Part shown: piece after piece, positions 15,849 through 23,027 of the stretch | Numbering within the stretch: the stretch's first letter is position 1 | Layout of the letters: every line of letters begins with the position of its first letter | DNA from: CAYGVT01 sp964353355 | Lineage (GTDB): Archaea > Thermoplasmatota > DTKX01 > GCA-020343715 | NCBI GenBank assembly: GCA_964353355.1 | Contig: CAYGVT010000071.1 | Coordinates: forward strand, 1-32,871 | Direction: 5' to 3' | Length of the DNA stretch: 32,871 nt | Notes under the pieces: generated by a model | Told to the model about the DNA's origin: nothing | The model's database searches: none | Seen by the model: the letters and a program-made list of their open reading frames with translations, nothing else | Translations under genes and position numbers: made by a program

Positions 15849-17606
15849 CTACCTCTCCTCCGGGGCCTCCTCCTTCTTCGCGGCCCTGGCGGCCGCAGAG
15901 TCCTCGAACTCGTCACGGGAGAGCGTTATGGCCGCGAGCGCGACCACGGCGAAGATGGCGCCCCAGATGGTGAAGCCCGACGCGAGCATCGCTCCCAGGG
16001 AGCCGAGCATCGCGAGCCCGGGGCGGCGGCGCCTCCAGCACGCCCATCCTCCCACGATGGAGAAGATGACGCCCATTACGATGAGGGGCACGCAGACCCT
16101 GAGGTTCGCCGTGTACTTCGCGTAGTCGTCCTCCTTCTGCCCCTTGAGCTCCGTGAGCGTGGCGGTCACGCGCGCCTCCGCCACGTTGCCCGCGAGGTCC
16201 ATGGCCTGAACCGTGAATGTGCCCTTCGACAGCCGGTTGTCGTCGAGCGGTACCAGCGCGCGGCCCCTCGCGAGCTGCCAGGGGGACCAGGCCCCGCCGG
16301 GCAGCGAGTAGCGGATGGCGCGCGCATCGGGCGCCTCGATGTAGAGGTCGGCGAACGGCGCGGTCGCGTTGTCGGGGATGCTGGCGACCAGGGCGGGCGG
16401 GACCAGGTCGAGCGTGACGTGCACGGGCACGACCGTCCCGTTGCCGGTGGAGTTGCGCGCCATGAGCTCGAGGAGCCGGTCGTGCTGCCGCACGGTCGAG
16501 AGGCCCTCGGCGAGGTCCACGACGACCTCGGCCTCTCCCGCGCTCATCGGAGCCCAGGGCCTCCATGCGCTGCCGTTGACCCTCCAGGTGACCTCGGTCG
16601 CGCCCTCGGAGTGCGCGAGCACGACCTTGGACGTGGAGTTGGAGACCGTGGCGCCGTGGACGAACACGGCCGTGTCCGGGAAGGCCACGCCCCTCCAGCC
16701 GCCTGCGCCCGTCGGGTGGGACGGCAGGGTGACGTCGACCTCGGGGACGACGGTCTCGCCGGCGGCGTTGATGGCGCTCAGGTAGATGTGGCCGTAATCG
16801 CCGGTGCCGGTGGGCGCCGTGAAGGTGTAGTCGATGACACGGTCGTAGTCCATGGCGCGGTGGACGGTCAGACCCGCCTCGCGCACGTCGATCCTCAGGT
16901 CGTCGATGGGGCCCTCGTACCTGGCCAGGAGCACCTCGAGCCTGACCGTGTCGGCGTTGGTCCAGTCGAGCAGCCGCGCCTCGAGGGCGGGCTGGAAGGG
17001 CGCGTCCGGCCGCGTCGCCTTCGGGTCGAGGTCCCTGACCTTGACGGGGAACGGGCGCCGGTCGTCGCCGCCCGTGTAGTCGCGGAAGAGGTAGGTGTCG
17101 AACGTGGCGTTGACGGACTGGTCCCAGTCGCGCTTGTACAGGCGCGCGACGAACCGACCTCCCGGGACGTTGTCGATCTCGAACTTGCCGTTCGAGTCCG
17201 AGACGGCCTTCGTGGCCATCCCGTCGATGGAGACCTCGACGCCGGCGATCTCGGTTATGTCCGCGTAGTTCGACCCGTAGTAGTCGTCGTAGTCGATGAC
17301 GATGCCCCTGAGCATGAGCTCCTCGCCCTCCGCGGCGTCGGCGACGTAGAGCTGGATGGCGACGCTGGAGATGCCCCAGCCGGCCGCGAGGAAGAGCGCG
17401 ATGGCCGCCACCATGGGCTTCCAGGTGCGGCGTCGCGTGACACCGGGAGGGGTGTAGTGGGCGGGGCCCAGCGACCCGGCGCGGAACCCCCCGGACGTGC
17501 CGCCGCCCTCGGCGGCTTTGTCCTCCTCGGGCGGCTCCAGCTCCCCGACCTCGACGTCCTCGACGCTCATCTCGGGCTGCTTCTCAGAGGGCTCTGGGTC
17601 GGGCAT
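15849..17606 (-). CDS. Anchored surface protein with carboxypeptidase-regulatory-like and Ig-like domains
   Basis: This is a 585-residue protein with an acidic cytoplasmic N-terminus of about 63 residues and a helix at about 65-86. The large external region begins with a regulatory-like beta domain (EIAGVEVSIDG, NGKFEIDNVPGGRFVARL). Ig-like domains follow, including one with the pattern APDARAIRYSLPGGAWSPW. Two helices and a short charged tail close it. It is the first gene of the operon with 15848-14886 and the DUF2085 gene. GGGGAG precedes ATG 17606 by about six bases. No enzymatic motif is visible, so a structural or sensory surface role is inferred. Confidence 0.78.
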   Translation of the reverse strand: MPDPEPSEKQPEMSVEDVEVGELEPPEEDKAAEGGGTSGGFRAGSLGPAHYTPPGVTRRRTWKPMVAAIALFLAAGWGISSVAIQLYVADAAEGEELMLRGIVIDYDDYYGSNYADITEIAGVEVSIDGMATKAVSDSNGKFEIDNVPGGRFVARLYKRDWDQSVNATFDTYLFRDYTGGDDRRPFPVKVRDLDPKATRPDAPFQPALEARLLDWTNADTVRLEVLLARYEGPIDDLRIDVREAGLTVHRAMDYDRVIDYTFTAPTGTGDYGHIYLSAINAAGETVVPEVDVTLPSHPTGAGGWRGVAFPDTAVFVHGATVSNSTSKVVLAHSEGATEVTWRVNGSAWRPWAPMSAGEAEVVVDLAEGLSTVRQHDRLLELMARNSTGNGTVVPVHVTLDLVPPALVASIPDNATAPFADLYIEAPDARAIRYSLPGGAWSPWQLARGRALVPLDDNRLSKGTFTVQAMDLAGNVAEARVTATLTELKGQKEDDYAKYTANLRVCVPLIVMGVIFSIVGGWACWRRRRPGLAMLGSLGAMLASGFTIWGAIFAVVALAAITLSRDEFEDSAAARAAKKEEAPEER

Positions 17607-17637
17607 CGATGCTCCCCGGACGTGTAAAGGTTGCGCC

Positions 17638-17647
17638 AGTTAAATGC
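17638..17647 (-). promoter_or_regulatory. TATA-like box of the three-gene membrane operon
   Basis: AGTTAAATGC (plus strand) lies about 37 bases before ATG 17606. It predicts a leader of about 10 bases that begins with the GGGGAG ribosome site. A second AT-rich tract, GTGTAAAGG, lies closer at 17622-17630. Confidence 0.35.
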
Positions 17648-17684
17648 CTTTGCCCGAAGGAGGGGTGCGCCCGCCAGGGGCTGG

Positions 17685-18359
17685 CTATGCCCTCTCCTGC
17701 AGCACGACGTTGAGCTCCACGACGTCCCCGTCCTTGAGGGCTAGGAGCTTGCGCAGCTCGTGCTCGGAGATGATCTCGATGGTGTCCGTGTGGTGGCTGC
17801 GCTGTGGCATGACGACGGCGCACCGCAGGTCGTTGATGACGGCCCTGAAGGCCTTGACCGCCCCGAAGGTGCGCGAGCCCTGCGTGAAGCCGCGGATGGG
17901 GACGCCGGTCGCGCGCCGCAGGAGCTGGACCTTGCCCCGGTCCTCGCCCGCGAGCCGGAGGTTGAGCGTGCCCATGAAGGGGTCCATGTCGAGCAGCTGG
18001 CGGAACTGGTCGCGGTAGCCCGCCTGCTCGATGTAGTACTTGCCCTCGCCCAGGCCCGAGACGAGCGCCCCCTTCAGCTTGACGCGGTCGTGCGACTCGA
18101 AGATGGAGACATAGTCGGCGTACTCGGTCTGCAGCGCCTTCATGCCGTCGTCGGTGAGGCGCAGCAGCTGCCTCCGCGCGCCGAGCTCGCGCTGTATCAG
18201 GCCGGCCTCGAGCAGCTCCAGGATGCGGCGGGAGGCGGTCTGCTGGCTCGTATCGAGCGCGCGGCCCAGCTCGCCGGAGGAGACGGCCACGAGGTCCTCC
18301 ATCGCGCCCATCATGGCGAGCCGCTTGAGGAACATGACGTCCTGGGGCTTGGGGAGCAT
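17685..18359 (-). CDS. ribK: Archaeal CTP-dependent riboflavin kinase with N-terminal winged helix
   Basis: This 224-residue enzyme makes FMN from riboflavin with CTP as phosphate donor. A winged-helix DNA-binding domain (about 1-75) is fused to the kinase domain. Kinase signatures are SGLGEGKYY (101-109), GTLN (130-133), PQRSHH (185-190), EIIS and LKDGD (208-212). The fused form is known in archaea and may let the protein repress its own promoter, as in RbkR-type regulators; that is inferred here. A TATA-like box centred 26 bases upstream (18381-18389) supports ATG 18359 and a leaderless transcript. Confidence 0.92.
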   Translation of the reverse strand: MLPKPQDVMFLKRLAMMGAMEDLVAVSSGELGRALDTSQQTASRRILELLEAGLIQRELGARRQLLRLTDDGMKALQTEYADYVSIFESHDRVKLKGALVSGLGEGKYYIEQAGYRDQFRQLLDMDPFMGTLNLRLAGEDRGKVQLLRRATGVPIRGFTQGSRTFGAVKAFRAVINDLRCAVVMPQRSHHTDTIEIISEHELRKLLALKDGDVVELNVVLQERA

Positions 18360-18380
18360 CGGTATACCAAGGGGCGCCCC

Positions 18381-18389
18381 GATATAAGG
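18381..18389 (-). promoter_or_regulatory. TATA-like box of ribK
   Basis: GATATAAGG (plus strand) is centred 26 bases before ATG 18359. An inverted GGTATACC at 18361-18368 lies between the box and the start, and could be a binding site for the kinase's own winged helix. Confidence 0.5.
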
Positions 18390-18548
18390 TTTTTACTCAG
18401 GAATGGGTCGATTGCATGTGGTTAGCGACGGGCGCGACATTGTGATGGGGTCCATCGTGCCATCGTGCGGGTCCCGGTCTCGAATCCCGCATTCTCTCAC
18501 CCCCTGCATCGATTCGTATCCATCCAGGAGCACGTATCATGTAGCACG

Positions 18549-18585
18549 GTTCGAAAAAACGAACATATGTTCGAAAAAACGGACA
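18549..18585 (+). promoter_or_regulatory. Tandem 17-bp direct repeats over the nucleotidyltransferase start codon
   Basis: Two copies of GTTCGAAAAAACGAACA / GTTCGAAAAAACGGACA (18549-18565 and 18569-18585) differ at one base and repeat with a 20-bp period, close to two helical turns. Between them, GAACATATGTTC (18561-18572) is a perfect 12-bp palindrome containing the ATG at 18567. The layout suggests cooperative binding by a repressor that blocks transcription and initiation, most simply the winged helix of the encoded antitoxin-like protein. Confidence 0.6.
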
Positions 18586-19109
18586 TCACGCCATTGGGCT
18601 ACAGGCTCCTCGCCCTCATGTCCAGGTCGCCCGGAGAGGAGTTCTGCTTGGGAGAGCTCGCGAGGCGGACGAAGGCCAGCGTCGCGGGCTGCCACTCGGC
18701 GATAGTGCCGCTCAGCGATGGCGGGCTCGTCGTACCGGGGAGGGGCGGAAGGAACCTCTACTATCATGTGGACGTCACCAACCCGGCGATAGCGCACTTC
18801 AAGGTCTTCGTCAACGTGATCGACCTCGGGGTGATCGTCGAACGCCTCAAGCCCATCGCATCGAGCGTCACGCTCTACGGCAGCTGCTCCACCGGTCGCG
18901 ACACGGACAAGAGCGACTTGGACCTGCTCGTCCTCGCCATGGACAAGAGGGCCGCCAGCGAGGTGATGGGCACGAGGATTGTGGGCGGTAGGGCCCTGAA
19001 CCCCATGATCCTCTCGCCCCACGAGCTCGCGGAGCCGAGGTCCAAGGACCGGGCGTTCTTCGATGAGGTCCAGAAGGGCATCGTCCTGTGGAGGGCCGAG
19101 GATGGATGA
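18567..19109 (+). CDS. Winged-helix plus minimal nucleotidyltransferase (antitoxin-like)
   Basis: This 180-residue protein has an N-terminal winged helix (about 5-70, with ELARRTKASVAGCHSAI as the likely recognition region). A minimal nucleotidyltransferase domain follows with G105-S106 and D117-x-D119 (GSCSTGRDTDKSDLDLLV), the polymerase-beta-like metal site. In characterised MNT/HEPN pairs this protein neutralises the HEPN RNase by adding AMP to it; the same role is inferred here. ATG 18567 lies inside the repeat operator. Its end overlaps the HEPN gene by eight bases (ATGGATGA). The A+T-rich control region differs from neighbouring DNA, consistent with gain by transfer. Confidence 0.85.
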   Translation: MFEKTDITPLGYRLLALMSRSPGEEFCLGELARRTKASVAGCHSAIVPLSDGGLVVPGRGGRNLYYHVDVTNPAIAHFKVFVNVIDLGVIVERLKPIASSVTLYGSCSTGRDTDKSDLDLLVLAMDKRAASEVMGTRIVGGRALNPMILSPHELAEPRSKDRAFFDEVQKGIVLWRAEDG

Positions 19110-19528
19110 GTTCGACAGGTGCCCGAGCGACGGCCGGATACAGAGGGTCGAGGCATCCCCGGCGATGATAGGCAAGGCGGTCGAGACCGCCACCTACGAC
19201 CTCGACAGGGCCGTGGACAGCCTGTCGAGGGACCATAGCAGGTGGGCCTCGGTCCAGGCCTACTACTGCATGTTCCACGCGACAAAGGCCCTCGTGCTCA
19301 GCAAGGGATACAGGGGAAGAGAGCCACAATTGCCTCCTTGTCGCGCTGCGGGTGCTCTGGGTCGAGGCGAAGGAGCTCGCGGCCTCGCACGTCCTGAACC
19401 TCGCGCTGTGCATGGACATCAGGCAGGAGGCGGACCGCGGGCACACCTTCAGCCGTGAGAGCGCCGTGGAGGCCATCATGATGGCCCGCGAGATGTTGGA
19501 TACCGCCAGCTCCCTCCTCGGGCGTTGA
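19102..19528 (+). pseudogene. HEPN-domain protein (toxin-like), broken by a +1 frameshift
   Basis: From ATG 19102 the frame encodes typical HEPN sequence (MIGKAVETATYDLDRAVDSL, YYCMFHATKALVLSKGY). It then loses similarity after base 19320. Moving one base forward restores it: SHNCLLVALRVLWVEAKEL and so on to TGA 19526-19528. One extra base in CAGGGGAAGAGAGCC (19311-19325) explains both parts. Restored, it would be about 141 residues. The break lies in the conserved R/S/H stretch, so the RNase-type activity is probably lost unless this is a sequencing error or the frame is corrected. Cotranslated with the overlapping nucleotidyltransferase. Confidence 0.78.
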
Positions 19529-19543
19529 GCGGGGTCGCCCAAA

Positions 19544-19552
19544 CCTATATCT
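19544..19552 (+). promoter_or_regulatory. TATA-like box of the NOG1-like GTPase gene
   Basis: CCTATATCT is centred 28 bases before ATG 19576 and begins 16 bases after the HEPN stop, so the GTPase has its own promoter and is probably leaderless. Confidence 0.5.
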
Positions 19553-19575
19553 CGGACCTGCCGCATCGCCGCGCG

Positions 19576-20598
19576 ATGGCGCGCACGAGGTCGATGAGGC
19601 GTGAGAAGTCGGGGGACTTCGACATCGTCACGGTCCCCACCGCCCAGGAGGTGCTGGACAAATCCTTCCACGCCGCGAGCAAGCTCCAGGCCACGGACCC
19701 GGACGCGGCATACCGCGCGCGCAAGACCGCGGTCGCGCGCGTGACCTCCGTGGCAGACACGATAGACCACGTGCTCGGCCGCACCGTGAAGGGCTTCTCG
19801 GTGCTCGAGAACCTCCACCCCTTCTACTGGGGGGTGATGGGCACGCAGTTCGAGATGCGCGAGCTGCGGCACTCCGTGGAGACGGTCGACTGGTGCAGGA
19901 AGCAGGTGCGCGACGTCGCGACCAAGGCCATCGCGCAGCTCACCCGCACCCGCAACCGCCCGTTCATCGAGCAGAAGCGCAAGGAGGTCTACGGCCGCGT
20001 GTCGTCGCTGCTCGAGCGCATCGCCCCCGAGCTGGAGCTCCTGGGGCGGGCCCGCGACGCGATGCGGCGGCTGCAGGCCATCGACCCCAAGGTCCCCACT
20101 ATCGTGGTCGCGGGCTACCCCAACGTGGGCAAGTCCGCGCTCGTGGGCCGCCTGAGCTCCGCCGAGCCCCAGGTCGCGGCCTACCCGTTCACGACAACGT
20201 CTGTGACGGTCGGGCACTTCTACGAGCGCGGGCGGCCCTACCAGGTCGTCGACACCCCCGGCATCCTCGACCGGCCCATCGAGGAGCGCAACCCCGTCGA
20301 GATGCGCGCGATAGCGGCCATCGCCCACCTCCCCCACGTGCTGCTCTTCCTCATCGACCCGACCCCCGGCGCGGGCTCGACACTCGAGCAGCAGGAGGCG
20401 CTGCTCGCCCAGGTGCGCGCGGCGTACCCCGAGGCCGACGTGCTCGTCGTCGAGACCAAGGCCGACCTCTCGGCCGGCACGGGCAAGGGCCGCATGCTCG
20501 TCTCGTCGGTGACGGGCGAGGGCCTCGACGAGCTGCGCGCAGAGCTGCTGCGGCGGCTGCCCGAGCAGGAGATCGAGTGGGTCATCCGCGAGGGTTAG
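19576..20598 (+). CDS. NOG1/Obg-type GTP-binding protein
   Basis: This 340-residue GTPase has the NOG1 arrangement: a helical N-terminal domain (about 1-170) followed by a G domain. G1 is GYPNVGKS (180-187), the G2 region includes YPFTTTSVTVGHF, G3 is DTPG (226-229), the G4 position reads TKAD (294-297) where Asn is usual, and SSVTGEG serves as G5. NOG1 acts in large ribosomal subunit maturation in eukaryotes; archaeal homologues lack the long C-terminal extension, as here. ATG 19576 is chosen over an earlier GTG-type start because of the TATA-like box 28 bases upstream. Confidence 0.9.
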   Translation: MARTRSMRREKSGDFDIVTVPTAQEVLDKSFHAASKLQATDPDAAYRARKTAVARVTSVADTIDHVLGRTVKGFSVLENLHPFYWGVMGTQFEMRELRHSVETVDWCRKQVRDVATKAIAQLTRTRNRPFIEQKRKEVYGRVSSLLERIAPELELLGRARDAMRRLQAIDPKVPTIVVAGYPNVGKSALVGRLSSAEPQVAAYPFTTTSVTVGHFYERGRPYQVVDTPGILDRPIEERNPVEMRAIAAIAHLPHVLLFLIDPTPGAGSTLEQQEALLAQVRAAYPEADVLVVETKADLSAGTGKGRMLVSSVTGEGLDELRAELLRRLPEQEIEWVIREG

Positions 20599-20934
20599 GC
20601 CTGAGGAGTCACCTTCGCTGACCTCTGCATGAATGTATAATTCCGCCATGACCAGCGCACATTGAAGCGGACCCTGGCGGGAACCTCATGGCGCTCTTTT
20701 TTCCCGAGATTGTATTACGATTCGAGAAGGAGCCTATCGAGCGCACTGGACCCAACTACGTGCAGGACAGAGGATTGTCGGGGCGATGTCGCAGGAGGCT
20801 ATCACGGTCGGCACTGCCCAGGCGAGCGCATCCCTGCCAGGAGACGTCCCGACCACCGACCGTGCACGTATCGTTGTGAGCCCTCCACGGGCCGGGGGAA
20901 ATCCAATAATACCCGTCCCACCAATGGCGCCTCT
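20599..20934. other. Intergenic region with lower GC, no convincing gene
   Basis: It holds two AT-rich promoter-like tracts (TGTATAATT near 20634 and CCAATAATA near 20903). An in-frame extension of the downstream gene back to TTG 20662 and a 63-codon frame from 20688 are open but rich in Arg/Ser/Pro and resemble nothing known. I see no RNA gene. It could be a decayed gene or a long regulatory region. Confidence 0.4.
20903..20911 (+). promoter_or_regulatory. TATA-like box of the PrsW-like gene
   Basis: CCAATAATA is centred 28 bases before ATG 20935, which favours this start and a leaderless transcript over the open upstream extension. Confidence 0.45.
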
Positions 20935-22596
20935 ATGAACCGAGAGCGTTCATGGGGGTTCATAGCGGTCTTCCTACTGCTCATCACCATCGCGGTCATT
21001 CTGTATTTCACGATGATCATGACCATATCGCTCGACGAGCGTGAATGGCAGACCCTGGGCGGGATGATAATCTTTTGCGCCATCGTCTATGCGATGCTCT
21101 TCCCGGTGATGTACTACCTGCCCCGTGGAAGAAGCTTCCCCATACTGTCCCGCATCCTCTCCGTGTTCCGCAAGCAGGGCCCAGGCGATGGAACCCACCC
21201 GCCGCCCGTCGCCACGTACGGGACGCCCCCACAGGGGCTTCTCGCCCCCACCCCTCAACCGCAGCCCATGCCCCTCGCACAGGGCTCCGCGTACATGGGC
21301 CCGGCCCCCCCCGGGCCAGGCGCAGCAGGTCCTGCGTGGCCCTATCTGGGAGGGCAGAGCCCTCCGGTGGGCGCCCAGGGCCCTCCGGCGGGGGTCCATT
21401 CGATCGGCCCCCAGGGGCTGGCAACGCCCGCCCTCCCCGCACCGGTAGGGGAGCTCGGGCACCCCGCGCAGCCCGGCCCGGTTGGAACCGCGTCCGAGAT
21501 ACCGTTCGACCTGCCCAGGCCCAAGCCCCTGCTAATCGCCTTCATAGCGACAACGATCGTCGGGGTCATACTTCTGAGCCTCGGTGGGGGCTTTTTCATC
21601 ATCGCAATGGTCTTCGTCTTCTTCTCCGTCTCCTTGCCCCCGCTCATCTGGCTGTCGTACATCAACCATCGCGGGAAACGAGCGCCTCTCCCGAGGAAGG
21701 TCCTGCTCATCGCCCTGGCGGGGGGGATGCTCTCGACGGTGTCCGCCCTGATCGCAAGCACTCTGGTCACCATTGGCAATGACCCCGTCACTGACCTGCT
21801 GGCAGCTCCCTTTATCGAGGAGCTCTGTAAGGGGATCATGCTCCTGCAGGTCCTTTGGGCAATCAACGACCGCTACTCAGGGTTCATGTACGGCGTGGCC
21901 ATCGGGATGGGCTTCGCCGTTGCCGAGAACTTCTTGTACGGTCTCGAGGACTTGTTTGGTGGCTCAGGGGTGGGCTGGGGCGCCCTGTCGCTCTTCAGGG
22001 GATTGTCGGGCACGGTCGGTCATGGGCTCTACACAGGTATCGTAGGCTACGCCCTTGGGGCCTACTTGGACCCCAAGGGGGACGGGAGTCGCTGGCCCCT
22101 CTTCGGGGGCTACCTTGTGGCGATGGGGTTGCATCTGAGCTGGAATGCCAATGCCGACCTCAGTCCCGGCTTCTGGGGCACACCAATCATGATTGTCCTG
22201 TTGATCGTCGATATCTACATACTGCTGCGGCTGCTGCGCCACACCGAGGCCTTGGGCGACATCTACGCCCCAGGTGGAAGGTCGCGGACGGCGTCAACCA
22301 TGGCCCGGCTCCCGGAGGCCGCGCCGCGGCCTGTCCCCTACCCACAACCGTATGGGGTGCCCGCCTACACGGTCCCTGCCGGACAGCCCTTGCATGCGCA
22401 ACAGCCGGCACCGCCAATGATGGCACCGGCCGCCACACCGGCCCAGGCGCCCCCGATGGTCTTGCCCGCGCCGTCCATGGATGTGGGGCAGCGTGCGGGA
22501 GCCATGGGCGTCTGCATCTTCTGTGGCACCCCTTTCAGTTCGGACTCCAACTTCTGCGGTAGCTGCGGAAGGCCCCTGGGCCACGATGTCCGGTAG
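20935..22596 (+). CDS. PrsW-family intramembrane metalloprotease with Pro-rich loop and zinc ribbon
   Basis: This 553-residue membrane protein begins with two helices (about 6-55). A cytoplasmic loop of about 120 residues rich in Pro, Gly and Gln follows, and then a multi-helix PrsW core. Core motifs are E295-E296-xx-K299 (FIEELCKG), F327-xxx-E331 (FAVAEN), H363 (GHGLYTG) and H400 (GLHLSWN), the expected metal-binding and catalytic set. A second Pro/Ala-rich linker leads to a C-terminal zinc ribbon, C527-C530 and C541-C544. PrsW in Bacillus cleaves an anti-sigma factor; in archaea the substrate is unknown. The zinc ribbon and long linkers suggest regulated recruitment of partners. Confidence 0.87.
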   Translation: MNRERSWGFIAVFLLLITIAVILYFTMIMTISLDEREWQTLGGMIIFCAIVYAMLFPVMYYLPRGRSFPILSRILSVFRKQGPGDGTHPPPVATYGTPPQGLLAPTPQPQPMPLAQGSAYMGPAPPGPGAAGPAWPYLGGQSPPVGAQGPPAGVHSIGPQGLATPALPAPVGELGHPAQPGPVGTASEIPFDLPRPKPLLIAFIATTIVGVILLSLGGGFFIIAMVFVFFSVSLPPLIWLSYINHRGKRAPLPRKVLLIALAGGMLSTVSALIASTLVTIGNDPVTDLLAAPFIEELCKGIMLLQVLWAINDRYSGFMYGVAIGMGFAVAENFLYGLEDLFGGSGVGWGALSLFRGLSGTVGHGLYTGIVGYALGAYLDPKGDGSRWPLFGGYLVAMGLHLSWNANADLSPGFWGTPIMIVLLIVDIYILLRLLRHTEALGDIYAPGGRSRTASTMARLPEAAPRPVPYPQPYGVPAYTVPAGQPLHAQQPAPPMMAPAATPAQAPPMVLPAPSMDVGQRAGAMGVCIFCGTPFSSDSNFCGSCGRPLGHDVR

Positions 22597-22627
22597 GCGG
22601 ATGGGCCCCGCCCAGTCCAGCATGCCC

Positions 22628-22853
22628 TCAGCGCCCATACCACAGGCCCTTGTTCTCTGTGAAGAAGTAATGGTCTTTCCGGACCCCCTCGGAAACCTCG
22701 GACGAATCGGCAGTGGCGAGGACGTTATCGGATGCCTCCGACCCCTGCCCACGTCCCGTGAACACCATGCGGCCCTGGCCCTGGTGGGTCGATGCCACCA
22801 GGTACATCGCCAGGACACTTGGGGCACATGCAGCATGGGGGCACCGGCAACAT
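22628..22853 (-). pseudogene. Possible remnant of a small zinc-finger protein
   Basis: Reading from ATG 22853 gives MLPVPPCCMCPKCPGD. Moving frame by one base near 22806 gives MYLVASTHQGQGRMVF and continues to the stop at 22628. The lower-frame part has varied amino acids and GC-rich third positions, unlike the Arg/Gly/Pro-rich shadow frames elsewhere. No homologue is recognised, so this is only a candidate. Confidence 0.25.
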
Positions 22854-22962
22854 CGGGGGGGCGTGCCACCTCTCGTACCTCTCAGACCTCGAAGTCTCAC
22901 CGAGGGCCTGAGGTACCACACCCCGTTATCAGTCGGGCCTTTCCCAAGGCCACTCCCACGGA

Positions 22963-22973
22963 AAACCTTAACG
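22963..22973 (+). promoter_or_regulatory. TATA-like box of polD large subunit
   Basis: AAACCTTAACG is the nearest AT-rich tract before ATG 23028. It would give a leader of about 35 bases with only a weak GGTGG ribosome site. Confidence 0.3.
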
Positions 22974-23027
22974 GGAGGCATCCCCATTGGGCCCATCCCG
23001 CCCCTTGCCGAGGCGTCTGGTGGTCCG

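Larger units (their letters stand above)
22597..23027. other. Intergenic region before polD, with a possible decayed minus-strand gene
   Basis: No intact gene is supported. On the minus strand, 22628-22807 encodes a non-repetitive, balanced 59-residue stretch ending DHYFFTENKGLWYGR. In a neighbouring frame just upstream is a zinc-finger-like CCMCPKCPGD, as if one frameshift split a small zinc protein. A TATA-like tract (AAACCTTAACG near 22963) on the plus strand may serve polD. Confidence 0.4.

Noticed and set aside
18466..18491. tRNA gene
   Set aside because: No matching acceptor strand or D/anticodon arms are present and the T-loop-like part has an insertion; at most a fragment.
20662..20934. 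In-frame N-terminal extension of the PrsW-like gene from TTG 20662
   Set aside because: The extension looks non-coding (Arg/Ser/Pro-rich), and a TATA-like box 28 bases before ATG 20935 gives a better start.
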